Shown: positions 7,317 through 16,820, counted from the first letter of the stretch. The stretch is 64,000 bases of DNA from Palsa-504 sp963818225 (GCA_963818225.1 CAWFRO010000011.1:558001-622000); one strand, 5' to 3'. Made by a program: numbers and translations. Notes: generated from the letters alone by a model not told the origin.

Positions 7317-10121
7317 CTATTTAGAGCTGCCGGGTTTGTCTGGTTCCGGAATGTTGGCGAGTGCGTCTCGCAGAGCTGCACGTGAGGTGATGCCCAGTTT
7401 GGGGAAGATCTGGTAAAGGTGCGCTCCGATGGTGCGATGTGACAGGAACAGGCGCTCGCCGATCTGCTTGTTGCTGAGGCCAGTAGCGGCCAGGAGCGCG
7501 ATTTCCCGTTCTTGTGCCGTCAGGGACGCCGGGCCGGGGATCGATCGGCGGGGGGAGGTGAGGCCTGTTACGCGCAGCTCGCCGGCCGCTCGCCCCGCCC
7601 AGGGCCTGGCTCCGAGGCTTTCAAATGTCTCCAGCGCCGCGGCCAGATGCCGTTTTGATGCCTTGGCGGCCCGGTCGCGCCGTAGGCGCTCGCCGTAGGC
7701 TAGTTCCACTCTGGCCAGCTCGAACGGCCAGCGGGCGGCTTCGTCCACGGCTAGTGCCTGCTCGAAGAACCCGATTGCGTCGGGGCCGGTGGCGGCAAGG
7801 GCGGCTGCCCCGCTGACAAGCATCGCCAGGCGAGGGGAGAGTTTTGCGATCCCGGCTTGGTGCAGCGCGGTGACGTGGGCTACCGCCTCAGCGTCGCGCC
7901 CGGTGCGGACTGCTGCCTCGACCAGGTCCATTGATACGTGCATCGCGTAAGGCACGTAGAGGGCCAGCTCACCAGCGGGACTGATCATGGTGAGCTGCTG
8001 GTATGCGTGCTCGAAGTCGCCCCGGCCCAGCGCAGCCAGAGCGCGTGCATGCCACGCGTAACACTGCACCCAGCGGATTCCCCTCGGCGTCGCCCATCGG
8101 AGCAGCTGATCGGCCAGTTCCTGGGCTTGGTCCTCGTTGCCCCGGACAGCGGCCAGGAGCGCATGCACCAGGCGGGCCGGTCTGGCCAGGAGCGGATAGT
8201 CCAGTTGCTCGCACATCTGGATCGCCTCATTGACCAGCTGCTCTGCCTGGTCCCACCGGCCGGCCGGGAAGTCGTCACGGGCCAGGAGAACCAGCGCATT
8301 GATGGCCGAGGTGACGGCGCCGCCGTCACGCCCGTCGCGGACGACGCGCCACAACGCGGCCCGGCAGCTGGCTAGGCGATCCGCGAACAGCCCCGCGATG
8401 GCTACCCGGATGATCTTGACCGGGTCGAGCTCACCAGTCAGCCGTTCGATCGCCGTGTCCAGCTGCGCCAGGGCCGGCACGGCAGTCCGGGCAGGATCCG
8501 CCCATGTCTGGCTGGCCAGGTACAGGGCTTCCGACACACTGCTCTTCCGGGTCTCGATCGCGTCGTAGAAAGAGTTCCACAGCTGCGGGCTTCCGTCCCA
8601 GTAGCACAGCAGCATGAGCGTGTTCAGGGCATCGTCAACAACGGCCGCGCTGATGTCAGGGCGGTCGACTGCGGCATCGAGTGCCCCGGCCAGCAAGCGG
8701 TGCGCCGTCTCCACGTCACCATCGCCGTTGAGCAGCAGGTACGCGGCCGCCGTCGCAGCCTGCAACGATGACTGAGGTTGCTGCTCGGTACGCCAGGCGT
8801 CATCGAGCAGCCTGGCAGCGCGGCGGATATCCCCCGTCACTTCAGCGCCGAGGTAGGCGGCCTCTGCCAGTCTGCGGCCACGGTCAGCATCGCCTGGGCT
8901 TAGGTCAGCCGCCCGGGTCAGGGCGCTCACCGCACCGACGGCATCACCGCGCCTTAGTATCCGGCGGGCGCTGCGTTCCAGCAGTTCGGCCACTCGCTCG
9001 TCGGGTCCGGTGGCCGCCTCGGCAAAGTGCCACGCCTGCCGATCCGGCTGGTCAGCCGTCAGCTCTGCCAGCGTCTGGTGAGCCGCCCGCCGTTCGCTGC
9101 TGGTCGACAATTCAACGACAGCCGCGCGGACCAGCGGATGCCGGAAATCCAGTCGTCGCGTGCCAGGCCTGGAATGCACCAGGCCCGCCTGTTCGGCCTC
9201 GGCCGCGCCGGGCTCAGCGGGGGCATAGCTGCCGGGTCGGGCTACCCGCGCGTCACCGGTGCTATCGAGCGCCAGCATCAACAGGACCCGGCGACTTGCG
9301 GGCGAAAGCTTGTGAAGCTGCTCACCGAACAGGCCTAGCAGGCGCCGGGTCAGCGGAAGCGTCGGCGGCATATCCTGCCCCGATGCCCGCTGCTGTTGCG
9401 TCAGCGCGGCCGGCAGTTCCAGCAGGGCCAGCGGGTTGCCCTGGGCCTCGGACAGCACCCGCTGACGGAGGGCGGGAGCAAGCGCGGGGAAGTGATCGGC
9501 CAGCAGGCTTTGTGCCGCCTGGCTGTCTAGTGGCGCCAGTTCGCGCTCGGGCAGGCCCGAGCGCTCGAAGAAGCCCTCCTCTCCAGTCCGCGATGCAGCC
9601 AGGAACCCGACGCGGGTGCCGGCTAGCCGCCGCGCCACGAAACCCAGGACCCCGGCGGTAGCCCGGTCCATCCATGGCATGTCATCGACGACCACTAGCA
9701 CGGGGCTGTCGGCCGCCGCGTGGCGCAGTACCGCGAGCGTCGCGGCCGATACCAGCATCCGATCCGGCGCCGGGCTCGCGTCGTACCCCAGGGCGGCGCT
9801 CAGCGCTCCCCCGTGCACGGGGTCAAGCCGACCGAACTCGTCCAGCAGCGGAAGCAGCACCTGGTGCAGCCCGGAAAAGGGCAGGTCCGCCTCGAACTGC
9901 GCTCCGGCGGCACGCAGCACCAACCGGCCAGCTTCCGCCGCCACGCTGGCCGCCGCGTCCAAAAGCGCCGTCTTACCGACACCCGGCTCCCCGAGTAGCA
10001 GCAGCGCCTCCCCGCCGATCCCGGCCTGCTCGACGAACGCGGTGATCGCCCCGAGATCGCTGCTGCGCCCGAACAGAAACTCCGCCACGCCTAACCGCCG
10101 ATTGCCCGGGCCGTCCAGCAC
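7317..10121 (-). CDS. LuxR family regulator of the LAL type (large ATP-binding)
   Basis: A 934-residue transcription factor. The N-terminal AAA-type ATPase has Walker A GEPGVGKT near residues 44-51 and a Walker B-like stretch VLVVVDDMPWMD. A long alpha-helical TPR-like sensor region fills the middle. A LuxR helix-turn-helix closes the protein: LTAQEREIALLAATGLSNKQ, then KLGITSRAAL. The GTG at 10121 was chosen because AAGGAG lies 9 bases upstream; the open frame runs further to 10322 without family similarity. LAL proteins use ATP binding to gate transcription activation by a small ligand. It is divergent from the carotenoid-oxygenase operon across about 240 bases, so that operon is its probable target. 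Confidence 0.88.
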   Translation of the reverse strand: MLDGPGNRRLGVAEFLFGRSSDLGAITAFVEQAGIGGEALLLLGEPGVGKTALLDAAASVAAEAGRLVLRAAGAQFEADLPFSGLHQVLLPLLDEFGRLDPVHGGALSAALGYDASPAPDRMLVSAATLAVLRHAAADSPVLVVVDDMPWMDRATAGVLGFVARRLAGTRVGFLAASRTGEEGFFERSGLPERELAPLDSQAAQSLLADHFPALAPALRQRVLSEAQGNPLALLELPAALTQQQRASGQDMPPTLPLTRRLLGLFGEQLHKLSPASRRVLLMLALDSTGDARVARPGSYAPAEPGAAEAEQAGLVHSRPGTRRLDFRHPLVRAAVVELSTSSERRAAHQTLAELTADQPDRQAWHFAEAATGPDERVAELLERSARRILRRGDAVGAVSALTRAADLSPGDADRGRRLAEAAYLGAEVTGDIRRAARLLDDAWRTEQQPQSSLQAATAAAYLLLNGDGDVETAHRLLAGALDAAVDRPDISAAVVDDALNTLMLLCYWDGSPQLWNSFYDAIETRKSSVSEALYLASQTWADPARTAVPALAQLDTAIERLTGELDPVKIIRVAIAGLFADRLASCRAALWRVVRDGRDGGAVTSAINALVLLARDDFPAGRWDQAEQLVNEAIQMCEQLDYPLLARPARLVHALLAAVRGNEDQAQELADQLLRWATPRGIRWVQCYAWHARALAALGRGDFEHAYQQLTMISPAGELALYVPYAMHVSMDLVEAAVRTGRDAEAVAHVTALHQAGIAKLSPRLAMLVSGAAALAATGPDAIGFFEQALAVDEAARWPFELARVELAYGERLRRDRAAKASKRHLAAALETFESLGARPWAGRAAGELRVTGLTSPRRSIPGPASLTAQEREIALLAATGLSNKQIGERLFLSHRTIGAHLYQIFPKLGITSRAALRDALANIPEPDKPGSSK

Positions 10122-10300
10122 GGCCAGCCACTCCTTAGACCGCTCCTGCCTGGCACGATACGCCGGCCGTGCCAGGCACGCGAGCGACCGCGAGGTCCGG
10201 GAGCACGTACGCGCAACCGCGCGGACAGCAGCGACGTTCGCGGCTGCCCTGGCCATCTGACTGCTGGCTGACCGCACCCGGGGATGAAACACAGTCATTT

Positions 10301-10352
10301 GACAGATCCGGCGGGTCCGCATGCCAGGTCATGATCACAGCTAGACAGATCC
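10301..10352. promoter_or_regulatory. Direct repeat in the LAL/oxygenase divergent region
   Basis: GACAGATCC occurs at 10301-10309 and 10344-10352, with centres 43 bases apart (about four helical turns), just upstream of the oxygenase start at 10365. The spacing suits two regulator binding sites on the same face of the DNA. The repeats are observed; regulation by the adjacent LAL protein is inferred. Confidence 0.35.
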
Positions 10353-10364
10353 AGGGAGCCCGCA

Positions 10365-11750
10365 ATGCCTGACCCGAATCGATTCCTGCAGGGCCCGTTC
10401 GCGCCGGTTGAGGAGGAGATCACCGCGTTCGATCTGCCGGTCACCGGCAGCCTGCCTGTCGAGCTGAACGGCCGCTACCTGCGCAACGGGCCCAACCCGC
10501 TGGGCCTGGACGACCCTGATTACCGGTTCTGGGAAGGTCATTGGTTCCTGGGCCCGGGCATGGTGCACGGGGTGCGGCTGCGCGACGGCAAGGCCGAGTG
10601 GTACCGCAACCGGTGGGTTCGCTCCCAGGCGCTGGCCGAGGCGATGGACGAGAAATGGCCTGGCGGCCCGGTCCACGCCGACATGGACTTCGCCGCCAAC
10701 ACCCACATCATCGCCCACGCCGGGCGCTACCTGGCCACCGTGGAAGCCGGCCCGCTGCCCTATGAGCTGTCAGGTGAGCTGGACGTCCTCGGTCCGTGCG
10801 ACTTTGCCGGTACGCTGCCGGGCGGTTTCGCCGCCCACACCAAGCTCGACCACGCGACGGGCGAGCTGCACGCGATCGCCTACTTCTGGGCCTGGGGCCA
10901 CGTCCAGCACGTGATCATCGGCGCGGGCGGCACGGTCAGCCGCACCACCGACATCCCGGTCGCCGACGGCCCGATGATGCACGATTTCGCGCTCACCCCC
11001 AGCTACGTGGTGCTGCTCGACCTGCCTGTTACCTTCAGCCTGGACGCGGCATCGGCATGGGTGAAGCTGCCTTACACCTGGAACCCCGCCCACCAGGCCC
11101 GGGTCGGCCTGCTGCCCCGTAGCGGCGCCACAGCCGGTGTCCGCTGGTTTGAGGTGGATCCGTGCTGGGTCTTCCACACCCTCAACGCCTACGACGACGA
11201 CGGCCGGGTCGTCGTCGACCTGGTCCGGTACGAAGGCGCCTACGACGTATCCAAGCTGACCGGGCACGGGCCGCTGACCCTGGACCGGTGGATCATCGAC
11301 CCGGCCACCGGGAAAGTCACCGAGCAGCGCCTAGACGACCGTCCCCAGGAATTCCCTCGCACCGACGAGCGGGTGACCGGCCGGCCGTACCGCTACGGCT
11401 ACAGCGCCGTCATCGGCGCGGTCGGCCACGCCACCGTCTCACCTGGCGGCGGCTTCGCCGACGGGGCGTTCAGCAACGCCCTGCTCAAACACGACCTCAC
11501 CGCGGGCACCGTGCAGGCCCACGAATTCGGCCAGGACGCCACGGCCGGCGAAGCAGTCTTCGCCCCCGCCGCACCTGGTGCCGCCGAGGACGACGGCTAC
11601 GTGATGGCCTATGTGCACAACCCCGACCGCGGCGCCGCTGACCTGGTGGTCCTCGCCGCCCAGGACTTCACCGCCGAGCCGGTCGCCCGCATTCACCTGC
11701 CCGCCAGGATCCCGCTTGGCTTCCATGGCAGCTGGATCGCCGACCCGTAG
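10365..11750 (+). CDS. Carotenoid cleavage oxygenase family enzyme
   Basis: A 461-residue member of the carotenoid oxygenase (RPE65/CCD/lignostilbene dioxygenase) family, a seven-bladed beta propeller that holds iron with four histidines. All four are visible: H158 (AAHTK), H206 (MMHDFALTP), H271 (VFHTLNAYDDDG) and H454 (FHGSW). The N-terminus LNGRYLRNGPNP and GMVHGVRL are also diagnostic. It cleaves a C=C bond of a carotenoid or stilbene-like phenylpropanoid with O2 to give aldehydes. As the first gene of an operon with an SDR, DUF302 protein, exporter and hydrolase, it could supply an aldehyde that the SDR reduces. No carotenoid biosynthesis genes are in the window. Confidence 0.9.
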   Translation: MPDPNRFLQGPFAPVEEEITAFDLPVTGSLPVELNGRYLRNGPNPLGLDDPDYRFWEGHWFLGPGMVHGVRLRDGKAEWYRNRWVRSQALAEAMDEKWPGGPVHADMDFAANTHIIAHAGRYLATVEAGPLPYELSGELDVLGPCDFAGTLPGGFAAHTKLDHATGELHAIAYFWAWGHVQHVIIGAGGTVSRTTDIPVADGPMMHDFALTPSYVVLLDLPVTFSLDAASAWVKLPYTWNPAHQARVGLLPRSGATAGVRWFEVDPCWVFHTLNAYDDDGRVVVDLVRYEGAYDVSKLTGHGPLTLDRWIIDPATGKVTEQRLDDRPQEFPRTDERVTGRPYRYGYSAVIGAVGHATVSPGGGFADGAFSNALLKHDLTAGTVQAHEFGQDATAGEAVFAPAAPGAAEDDGYVMAYVHNPDRGAADLVVLAAQDFTAEPVARIHLPARIPLGFHGSWIADP

Positions 11751-11845
11751 AGATCCGCTTGGTTCTGCCGTCGCCGCGCCCTGGCGGACCGCGACCACGT
11801 ACCGGACGCAGCCGGTGGCGGTAGGTCCCAATCACGAGGAGAGCC

Positions 11846-12583
11846 ATGAAGATCGACGGGTCGGTTGCGCTGGTCACCGGGGCCAATCGCGGCCTCGGCC
11901 GGGCCTATGCCCGGGAGCTGGTCGGCCGGGGTGCGGCCAAGGTCTACGGAGCCGCGCGTGATCCGGCCGCCGTCACCGAGCCCGGCGTGACCCCCCTGGC
12001 CCTCGACATCACCGACCCCGAACGCGTCGCCCAGGTCGCGGCACAGTACACGGACGTGAGCCTGCTGGTGAACAACGCAGGAGTGCTGAAGTACAGCACC
12101 TTCACCGGCGCACCGAACCTGGACGCCGCCCGGCTGGAGATGGAGACCAACTACTTCGGGACGCTGAGCATGTGCCGGGCCTTCGCGGCGGTACTGGCGG
12201 GCAACGGCGGCGGCGCGATCGTCAACATGCTCTCGGTCACCAGCTTCTACACCAACCCGTTCGACGCCTCCTACGGCGCGTCGAAAGCCGCTGCCTGGTC
12301 GCTGACCAACGGCGTCCGCCTCGAACTGCACCACCAGGGCACACTGGTGGTCGCTGTACACGCCAGCTTCATCGACACTGACATGGCCGCGCTGACCAAC
12401 GCGCCCAAGGACACACCCGAATCGGTCGCCCAGCAGGTCTTCGACGCCGTCGAGGCCGGCCAGATCGAGGTGCTCGCCGACGAGCGAACCCGGACCGTCA
12501 AGGCAGAGCTGTCGCGCGATCACGAGCTGATCTACCCGCCCGTCCAGGAGTTCTGGGACGCCGCGGTGAGGGGCACCCCATGA
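11846..12583 (+). CDS. SDR family oxidoreductase
   Basis: A 245-residue classical SDR with cofactor motif TGANRGLG (residues 11-18), NNAG (76-79), catalytic serine near 130-133, Y143 and K147 (YGASK). It belongs to the branch with the C-terminal VQEFWDAA tail, where a short deletion follows the catalytic lysine. AGGAGAG precedes ATG 11846. It lies 95 bases after the carotenoid oxygenase and probably acts on an aldehyde or alcohol made by the same operon; the substrate is an inference. Confidence 0.85.
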   Translation: MKIDGSVALVTGANRGLGRAYARELVGRGAAKVYGAARDPAAVTEPGVTPLALDITDPERVAQVAAQYTDVSLLVNNAGVLKYSTFTGAPNLDAARLEMETNYFGTLSMCRAFAAVLAGNGGGAIVNMLSVTSFYTNPFDASYGASKAAAWSLTNGVRLELHHQGTLVVAVHASFIDTDMAALTNAPKDTPESVAQQVFDAVEAGQIEVLADERTRTVKAELSRDHELIYPPVQEFWDAAVRGTP

Positions 12584-12682
12584 GCGCCCGGCGGGTGAGG
12601 ATCGGCTGCGCGCAACGTCGGCGTGGATGCGCTCGCCGCGCAGGCAGGGCCGCAAGACACCTGAGGAAAGGAGATTAAACCC

Positions 12683-13123
12683 ATGATCAAGGATCGGGTC
12701 GCCGCCGAGATCGAGGTCGTGACCAAGCTCAGCCGCGAATCGGTAGCCGCCACCGTGGCCAAGCTCACCGACATGATCACCGCGAAAGGGATGAAGCTGT
12801 TCGCCGTGATCGACCAGGCGGCCGAGGCCCGCCAGGCCGGGCTCACGTTGCGGGAAACCGTCCTGGTGATCTTCGGCAGCCCGCAGGCGGGCACGCCAGT
12901 GATGGCCGCCTCGCCCCTGGCCGCGCTCGACCTGCCGCTCAAGGTGCTGATCTGGGCCGACGAGGGCCAGACCAAAGTCTCCTACTACGCGCCGGCCGCG
13001 CTGGCTGCCAGCCACCACCTCACCGCGGACCTCGCCGCCAACCTGGCCGGCATCAACGCCCTCACCGACGCGCTAGGGGCTTCCCAGCGCCCGGATCCCG
13101 GCAGCGTGAAAGCCCGCGCCTGA
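12683..13123 (+). CDS. DUF302 domain protein
   Basis: A 146-residue protein. Residues about 20-125 match DUF302: a first half with SVAATVAKLTDMITAKGMKLFAVIDQ and the hallmark VLVIFGSPQAGTPVM, then LDLPLKVLIWADEGQTKVSY. The fold is a small alpha/beta sandwich of unknown biochemical role that often travels with redox or stress genes. A strong ribosome site (AAAGGAG) fixes the start. It sits between the SDR and the exporter in the same operon. Confidence 0.85.
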   Translation: MIKDRVAAEIEVVTKLSRESVAATVAKLTDMITAKGMKLFAVIDQAAEARQAGLTLRETVLVIFGSPQAGTPVMAASPLAALDLPLKVLIWADEGQTKVSYYAPAALAASHHLTADLAANLAGINALTDALGASQRPDPGSVKARA

Positions 13124-13159
13124 GCGCAGGCGGCCTCGACCTGGTACAGGAGGAACACG

Positions 13160-14755
13160 ATGAGCCACAGCAGTACCGCCAGAGCCGGCGGCCGGTCAAG
13201 GAGCCTGATCCTGACGGCGATGATCTTCGCGGTCGCGATGACCTTCATCGACCAGACCATCGTCGCGATCGCCGCGCCCACGATCCAGCACGACCTGGGC
13301 CTGTCGTCCAGCGGCATGCAGTGGGCGATCAACGCCTACCTGCTGGCGCTTGCGGCCCTATTCGCCTTCGGCGGCCGCCTGGCGGACATAGCCGGGCATC
13401 GCAAGATGGTGGTCATCGGGGTGATCATCTTCGCTGGTGCGTCGGCGCTGTGCGGCGCGACGCCGACGGGCGGTGCCGCAGAGGCGTGGCTGGTCGCGTT
13501 CCGCGCGGTGCAGGGCCTCGGCGGGGCGATCATGTTCCCGGCCGCGATCGCCATCGTGGTGGTGACGTTCGACCTGCACTCCCGAGGCCGGGCCCTGGCC
13601 TTGTTCTTCGGCATCGCCGGCGCGCTGACCGCGATCGGCCCGATCACCGGCGGGTACCTGATCGAATGGACCTGGCGGGCGATCTTCTGGATCAACATCC
13701 CGGTCGCCTTGATCGCCCTGGCGCTGATCGCCATCTCCAAGCCGCCCGACGAATGCCGCCCGGCCCCGATGGACTACCGCGGCCTGGCCCTGATCGTCGG
13801 CGGTGTCGGGCTGAGCGTGTTCGGGTTCCAGCAGTCGGCCCTATGGGGCTGGGGCAACCCGGCCATCTGGGCGAGCATCGCCGTCGGCGTGCTGCTGCTG
13901 ATCGTGTTCTTCGCCGTCGAGCGGCGCACCGGATCACCGCTGATCAACGTGCGCATCTTCGCAAATCGCGCGTTCACGGTGGAGAACATCATCCTCGGCG
14001 TGGCCATGATGGCCTTCATCCCGGTGTTCTTCTTCGCCGCCCTCTACGGGCAGATCGCGCTGGCCGAGAAGGCCACGACCGCCAGCCTGCTCATCTTGTA
14101 CTTCTTCCTCGGCTTCGTGGTCTGCGCGCAGATCGGCGGCCGGATGCTGGACCGGATCGGGGCGAAGCGGCCGGTCGTGCTCGGCTGCGCGCTGGCCGCG
14201 GCCGGGTTCGCGCTGTGGGCCGGGCGGGCCACCGACCTGCACGCCGGCGCGCAGGTGATCTACATCGTGATGGCCGGGGCGGGCATGGGGCTCATGCTCG
14301 GGCAGGCCAATACCGACGCGATCAACCGGGCCTCCCGGTACTCCTACGGCGAGGCCACCGGCATCACCCAGACCGTCCGCAACTACGGCGCCAGCCTGGG
14401 CTTCGCCATCTTGGGCACCCTGCTGATCACCCGGTTCCGGTCCGCGATCACCTCCTCGCTCACCGGCAGGGGCCTGTCCGGGCCCGCGGCGTCGGCGCAG
14501 GCAGCCAAGATCGCCCAGCTGCAAGGCGGCAACGGCAATGTCGCGGCCATCCCGGCGTTCATCCGGGCCGACTTCGCCAGCGCCACCCGCGACGTGCTCT
14601 ACGGGATGGCCATCATTATGGCGGTCGCGGCGCTCGTAGCGCTGCGCGGGCTCAGGCGCGGCGTCCAGGAAGACACCGTGCAGACCGCGGAGGAGTTCAG
14701 CTCCCGGCTGCCCGGCGAGGACCCAGGCGCCGACCTCGACCCCGCCTGGCGCTAG
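13160..14755 (+). CDS. DHA2 family (14-helix) MFS drug exporter
   Basis: A 531-residue major facilitator of the EmrB/QacA type. Helix 1 carries MTFIDQTIVAIAAPTIQ (the D-x-T-I-V-N-V/A-A-L-P motif), and the A-motif GGRLADIAGHRKM follows helix 2. About 14 hydrophobic segments are spread to residue 510, with a short charged cytoplasmic tail. Such proteins use the proton gradient to export lipophilic compounds or cations. AGGAGG before ATG 13160 and a 36-base gap after DUF302 place it in the oxygenase operon, where it may export the pathway product or give self-protection. Confidence 0.88.
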   Translation: MSHSSTARAGGRSRSLILTAMIFAVAMTFIDQTIVAIAAPTIQHDLGLSSSGMQWAINAYLLALAALFAFGGRLADIAGHRKMVVIGVIIFAGASALCGATPTGGAAEAWLVAFRAVQGLGGAIMFPAAIAIVVVTFDLHSRGRALALFFGIAGALTAIGPITGGYLIEWTWRAIFWINIPVALIALALIAISKPPDECRPAPMDYRGLALIVGGVGLSVFGFQQSALWGWGNPAIWASIAVGVLLLIVFFAVERRTGSPLINVRIFANRAFTVENIILGVAMMAFIPVFFFAALYGQIALAEKATTASLLILYFFLGFVVCAQIGGRMLDRIGAKRPVVLGCALAAAGFALWAGRATDLHAGAQVIYIVMAGAGMGLMLGQANTDAINRASRYSYGEATGITQTVRNYGASLGFAILGTLLITRFRSAITSSLTGRGLSGPAASAQAAKIAQLQGGNGNVAAIPAFIRADFASATRDVLYGMAIIMAVAALVALRGLRRGVQEDTVQTAEEFSSRLPGEDPGADLDPAWR

Positions 14756-14770
14756 GGCGGCAAGGATCCA

Positions 14771-14930
14771 ATGATGGAAGCCTTCAGCATTGCCGCTGCG
14801 CCGGCTACCGCAGTCCAGGGGCGCGCGCTGATTGTGCTGCATCTGCTTCCCACGGTTACAACCCGGTTCGCGATGCGGTCAGCGACTATGGCGTCGGTCC
14901 ACATCGGACCACCACCGCAGGCGACAGCCC
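14771..14930 (+). pseudogene. DUF998 membrane protein, N-terminal remnant
   Basis: The frame starts at 14771 (MMEAFSIAAAPATAVQGRAL, then IVLHLLPT), and the conserved continuation YNPVRDAVSDYGVG lies in another frame from about 14860. That junction is the signature near the start of DUF998 membrane proteins. The rest, several transmembrane helices, is missing, so this is a frameshifted and truncated copy inside the oxygenase operon, just before the hydrolase gene. Confidence 0.5.
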
Positions 14931-14987
14931 GCCGACCGCCGCTGGGGACCATCCAAGGTCACCAGCACACCAAGAAGGAGAAATCTG

Positions 14988-15815
14988 ATGGGAACCATCA
15001 CCGCTAGGGACGGCACCGAGATCTTTTACAAGGACTGGGGCAGCGGCCGGCCGGTCGTGTTCAGCCACGGCTGGCCGCTCACCGCCGACGCGTGGGATGA
15101 CCAGTTGTTCCTGGTGGCCTCGAACGGCTACCGGGCCGTCGCGCATGACCGCCGTGGCGGCGGGCGCTCCGGCCAGCCGTGGAACGGCAACGACCTGGAT
15201 ACTTACGCCGACGACCTGGCCGAGCTTATCGAGGCCCTCGACCTGCACGACGCGGTCCTGGTCGGTCACTCCACCGGCGGTGGCGAGGTGACTCGCTACA
15301 TCGGCCGCCACGGCACCTCGCGCGTCGCCAAGGCTGTCCTTGTCAGCGCGATCCCGCCGCTGATGCTCAAGACCGACGCCAACCCCGGTGGCCTGCCGAT
15401 CGAGGTGTTCGATGGCCTGCGGGCCAGCCTTTCTGCCGACCGGTCGCAGTTCTATGAGGACATCAGCGCCCCGTTCTACGGCGCCAACCGGCCTGGTAAC
15501 ACCGTCTCGCAGGGCCTGCGTGACTCGTTCTGGCTGATGAGCATGACCGTCGGCGTCAAAGGCGCCTACGACTGCATTAAGGCCTTCTCTGAGACCGACC
15601 TTACCGAGGACCTCAAGAAGATCGACGTCCCGACCCTGATCATCCATGGCGATGACGATCAGATCGTGCCGATTGGCGCCGCCGCACTCCAATCGTCGAA
15701 GATCGTCAAGGACGCGACCCTGAAGGTCTACCCCGGCGCTCCGCACGGTCTCGCGCAGACCACCGCCTATAAAGACACCTTCAACACTGACCTGCTCAGT
15801 TTCATCAAGGGGTAA
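14988..15815 (+). CDS. Chloroperoxidase/arylesterase-like alpha/beta hydrolase
   Basis: A 275-residue alpha/beta hydrolase of the cofactor-free haloperoxidase/arylesterase branch. It has the oxyanion-hole motif SHGWP (26-30), the nucleophile elbow GHSTGG with S95, the acid in HGDDDQIVP (220-228) and the base in GAPHGL (H253). Members hydrolyse esters and can perhydrolyse acids to peracids. ATG 14988 follows AAGGAG by 7 bases; the longer upstream frame overlaps the DUF998 remnant and is rejected. It ends the carotenoid-oxygenase gene run after a 232-base gap, so it may have its own promoter. Confidence 0.88.
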   Translation: MGTITARDGTEIFYKDWGSGRPVVFSHGWPLTADAWDDQLFLVASNGYRAVAHDRRGGGRSGQPWNGNDLDTYADDLAELIEALDLHDAVLVGHSTGGGEVTRYIGRHGTSRVAKAVLVSAIPPLMLKTDANPGGLPIEVFDGLRASLSADRSQFYEDISAPFYGANRPGNTVSQGLRDSFWLMSMTVGVKGAYDCIKAFSETDLTEDLKKIDVPTLIIHGDDDQIVPIGAAALQSSKIVKDATLKVYPGAPHGLAQTTAYKDTFNTDLLSFIKG

Positions 15816-15845
15816 GCCCGAGGTTCATCAAGGGGTAAGCCCGAG
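15801..15845 (+). repeat. 22-bp tandem duplication over a stop codon
   Basis: The block starting TTCATCAAGGGGTAAGCCCG at 15801 is repeated at once from 15824. The first copy encodes the last residues (FIKG) and stop of the hydrolase; the second is untranslated. This is a recent local slippage duplication with no coding effect. Confidence 0.8.
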
Positions 15846-16127
15846 ACCGCCGCCGCGCAGCCCGGCAGTACTGGATAGCCAGGCAACAGCGCAGCGGCGG
15901 CCTCCTTGCCAGCACCCGACCCTGCCGCGCTGGCCGCTACCGCAGCCTCTACGGCATCGAGATCCTCGGCCCGCGCCCAGCCCGTCGTAACCGGCGACAT
16001 CCGTCACGTTGAGACCGCCCCGGAACAGTAGGCAGGAAACGCGGTAGCAGTCTCTCTACATCAAGGTCAGCTCACGAGGCCACAGCGGCCGGACCGGACG
16101 AGGATGGGCACGCCCAAGGAGAGGCTC

Positions 16128-16247
16128 ATGCAAACCGATCACTCCAAGGTCCGCCGGGTCCGCGCGGTCAGCCAGCCGGCCGCTCCGCGGCATCTGCCGG
16201 CAGCCACGCCGGAAGGGGACGCCCGCCAGTACCCTCGCCGGCCGTGA
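16128..16247 (+). CDS. Possible 39-residue protein
   Basis: A short frame (MQTDHSKVRRVRAVSQPAAP, then a proline-rich basic tail) is preceded by a very good ribosome site, AAGGAGAG, 4-5 bases from ATG 16128. No domain is recognised. The site is the only support. The rest of 15846-16321 shows no other gene. Confidence 0.3.
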   Translation: MQTDHSKVRRVRAVSQPAAPRHLPAATPEGDARQYPRRP

Positions 16248-16321
16248 CCCAGCATTCACGTACCGAGGAGCTGTCGTGACGTCCGCCTCGAGCACCTGCG
16301 GCCGCCGTCCCGGGAGGGGTC

Positions 16322-16580
16322 GTGAACGCTAGCACCGTCGCCGACGTTCTGCTGATCGGCGCCGCCGTGGCCTGGGTGCTGGCCCGGCAGGTACAGCTGG
16401 CGCGGGTCAAGCCGCGGCTGCTGGTGCTAGCTCCGCTGGTCCTGGCCTCCTTCGGGATCCGCAGCCCTGCCTGCCTCGACCTGGCGGGTGCCCGCCGATC
16501 TCGCGCTGCTCGCAGTGAGCGCGGCGCTGTGGCTGGGGCTGGGGTATGGCGCGCCGGGCCCATCAAAGCGTGCCATGAAC
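16322..16580 (+). pseudogene. Frameshifted small membrane protein
   Basis: From GTG 16322 (ribosome site GGGAGGGG) the frame encodes a transmembrane start, STVADVLLIGAAVAWVLARQ, and a second hydrophobic segment LLVLAPLVLASFGIR. Near 16463 the hydrophobic reading moves to another frame (RVPADLALLAVSAALWLGLG). One extra base in the CCC run explains it. The original was probably a four-helix membrane protein; no family name is certain, and the 3' end is lost. Confidence 0.5.
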
Positions 16581-16820
16581 CGGAAGCGGTCGGTCTCGGG
16601 AACCGAAGCACGCCGACCAGCTGATCTGTGAGCGCCTGTGCGTCCCGGCTAACTGTTCATCTTGGGTGCGGAATCGGCGATCTGCGCGGATTGAAACTGG
16701 CTGATCACGGATTGTTCGTTAATCTGTCGCCATCACCTATCCGCGCCCAAATCAGGCAGTGAATCACCGATCGGATCGAGAGGCCCGGACATCAGCGTCT
16801 GGCATGTGGGTGCCGAAAAC

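Noticed and set aside
11693..13018. A 441-codon minus-strand frame
   Set aside because: It runs antisense to the SDR and DUF302 genes and has the composition expected of the complement of high-GC coding DNA.
13321..14988. A 555-codon open frame in the exporter region
   Set aside because: It is a shadow of the MFS gene in another frame: Arg/Pro/Gly-rich, without a domain or ribosome site.
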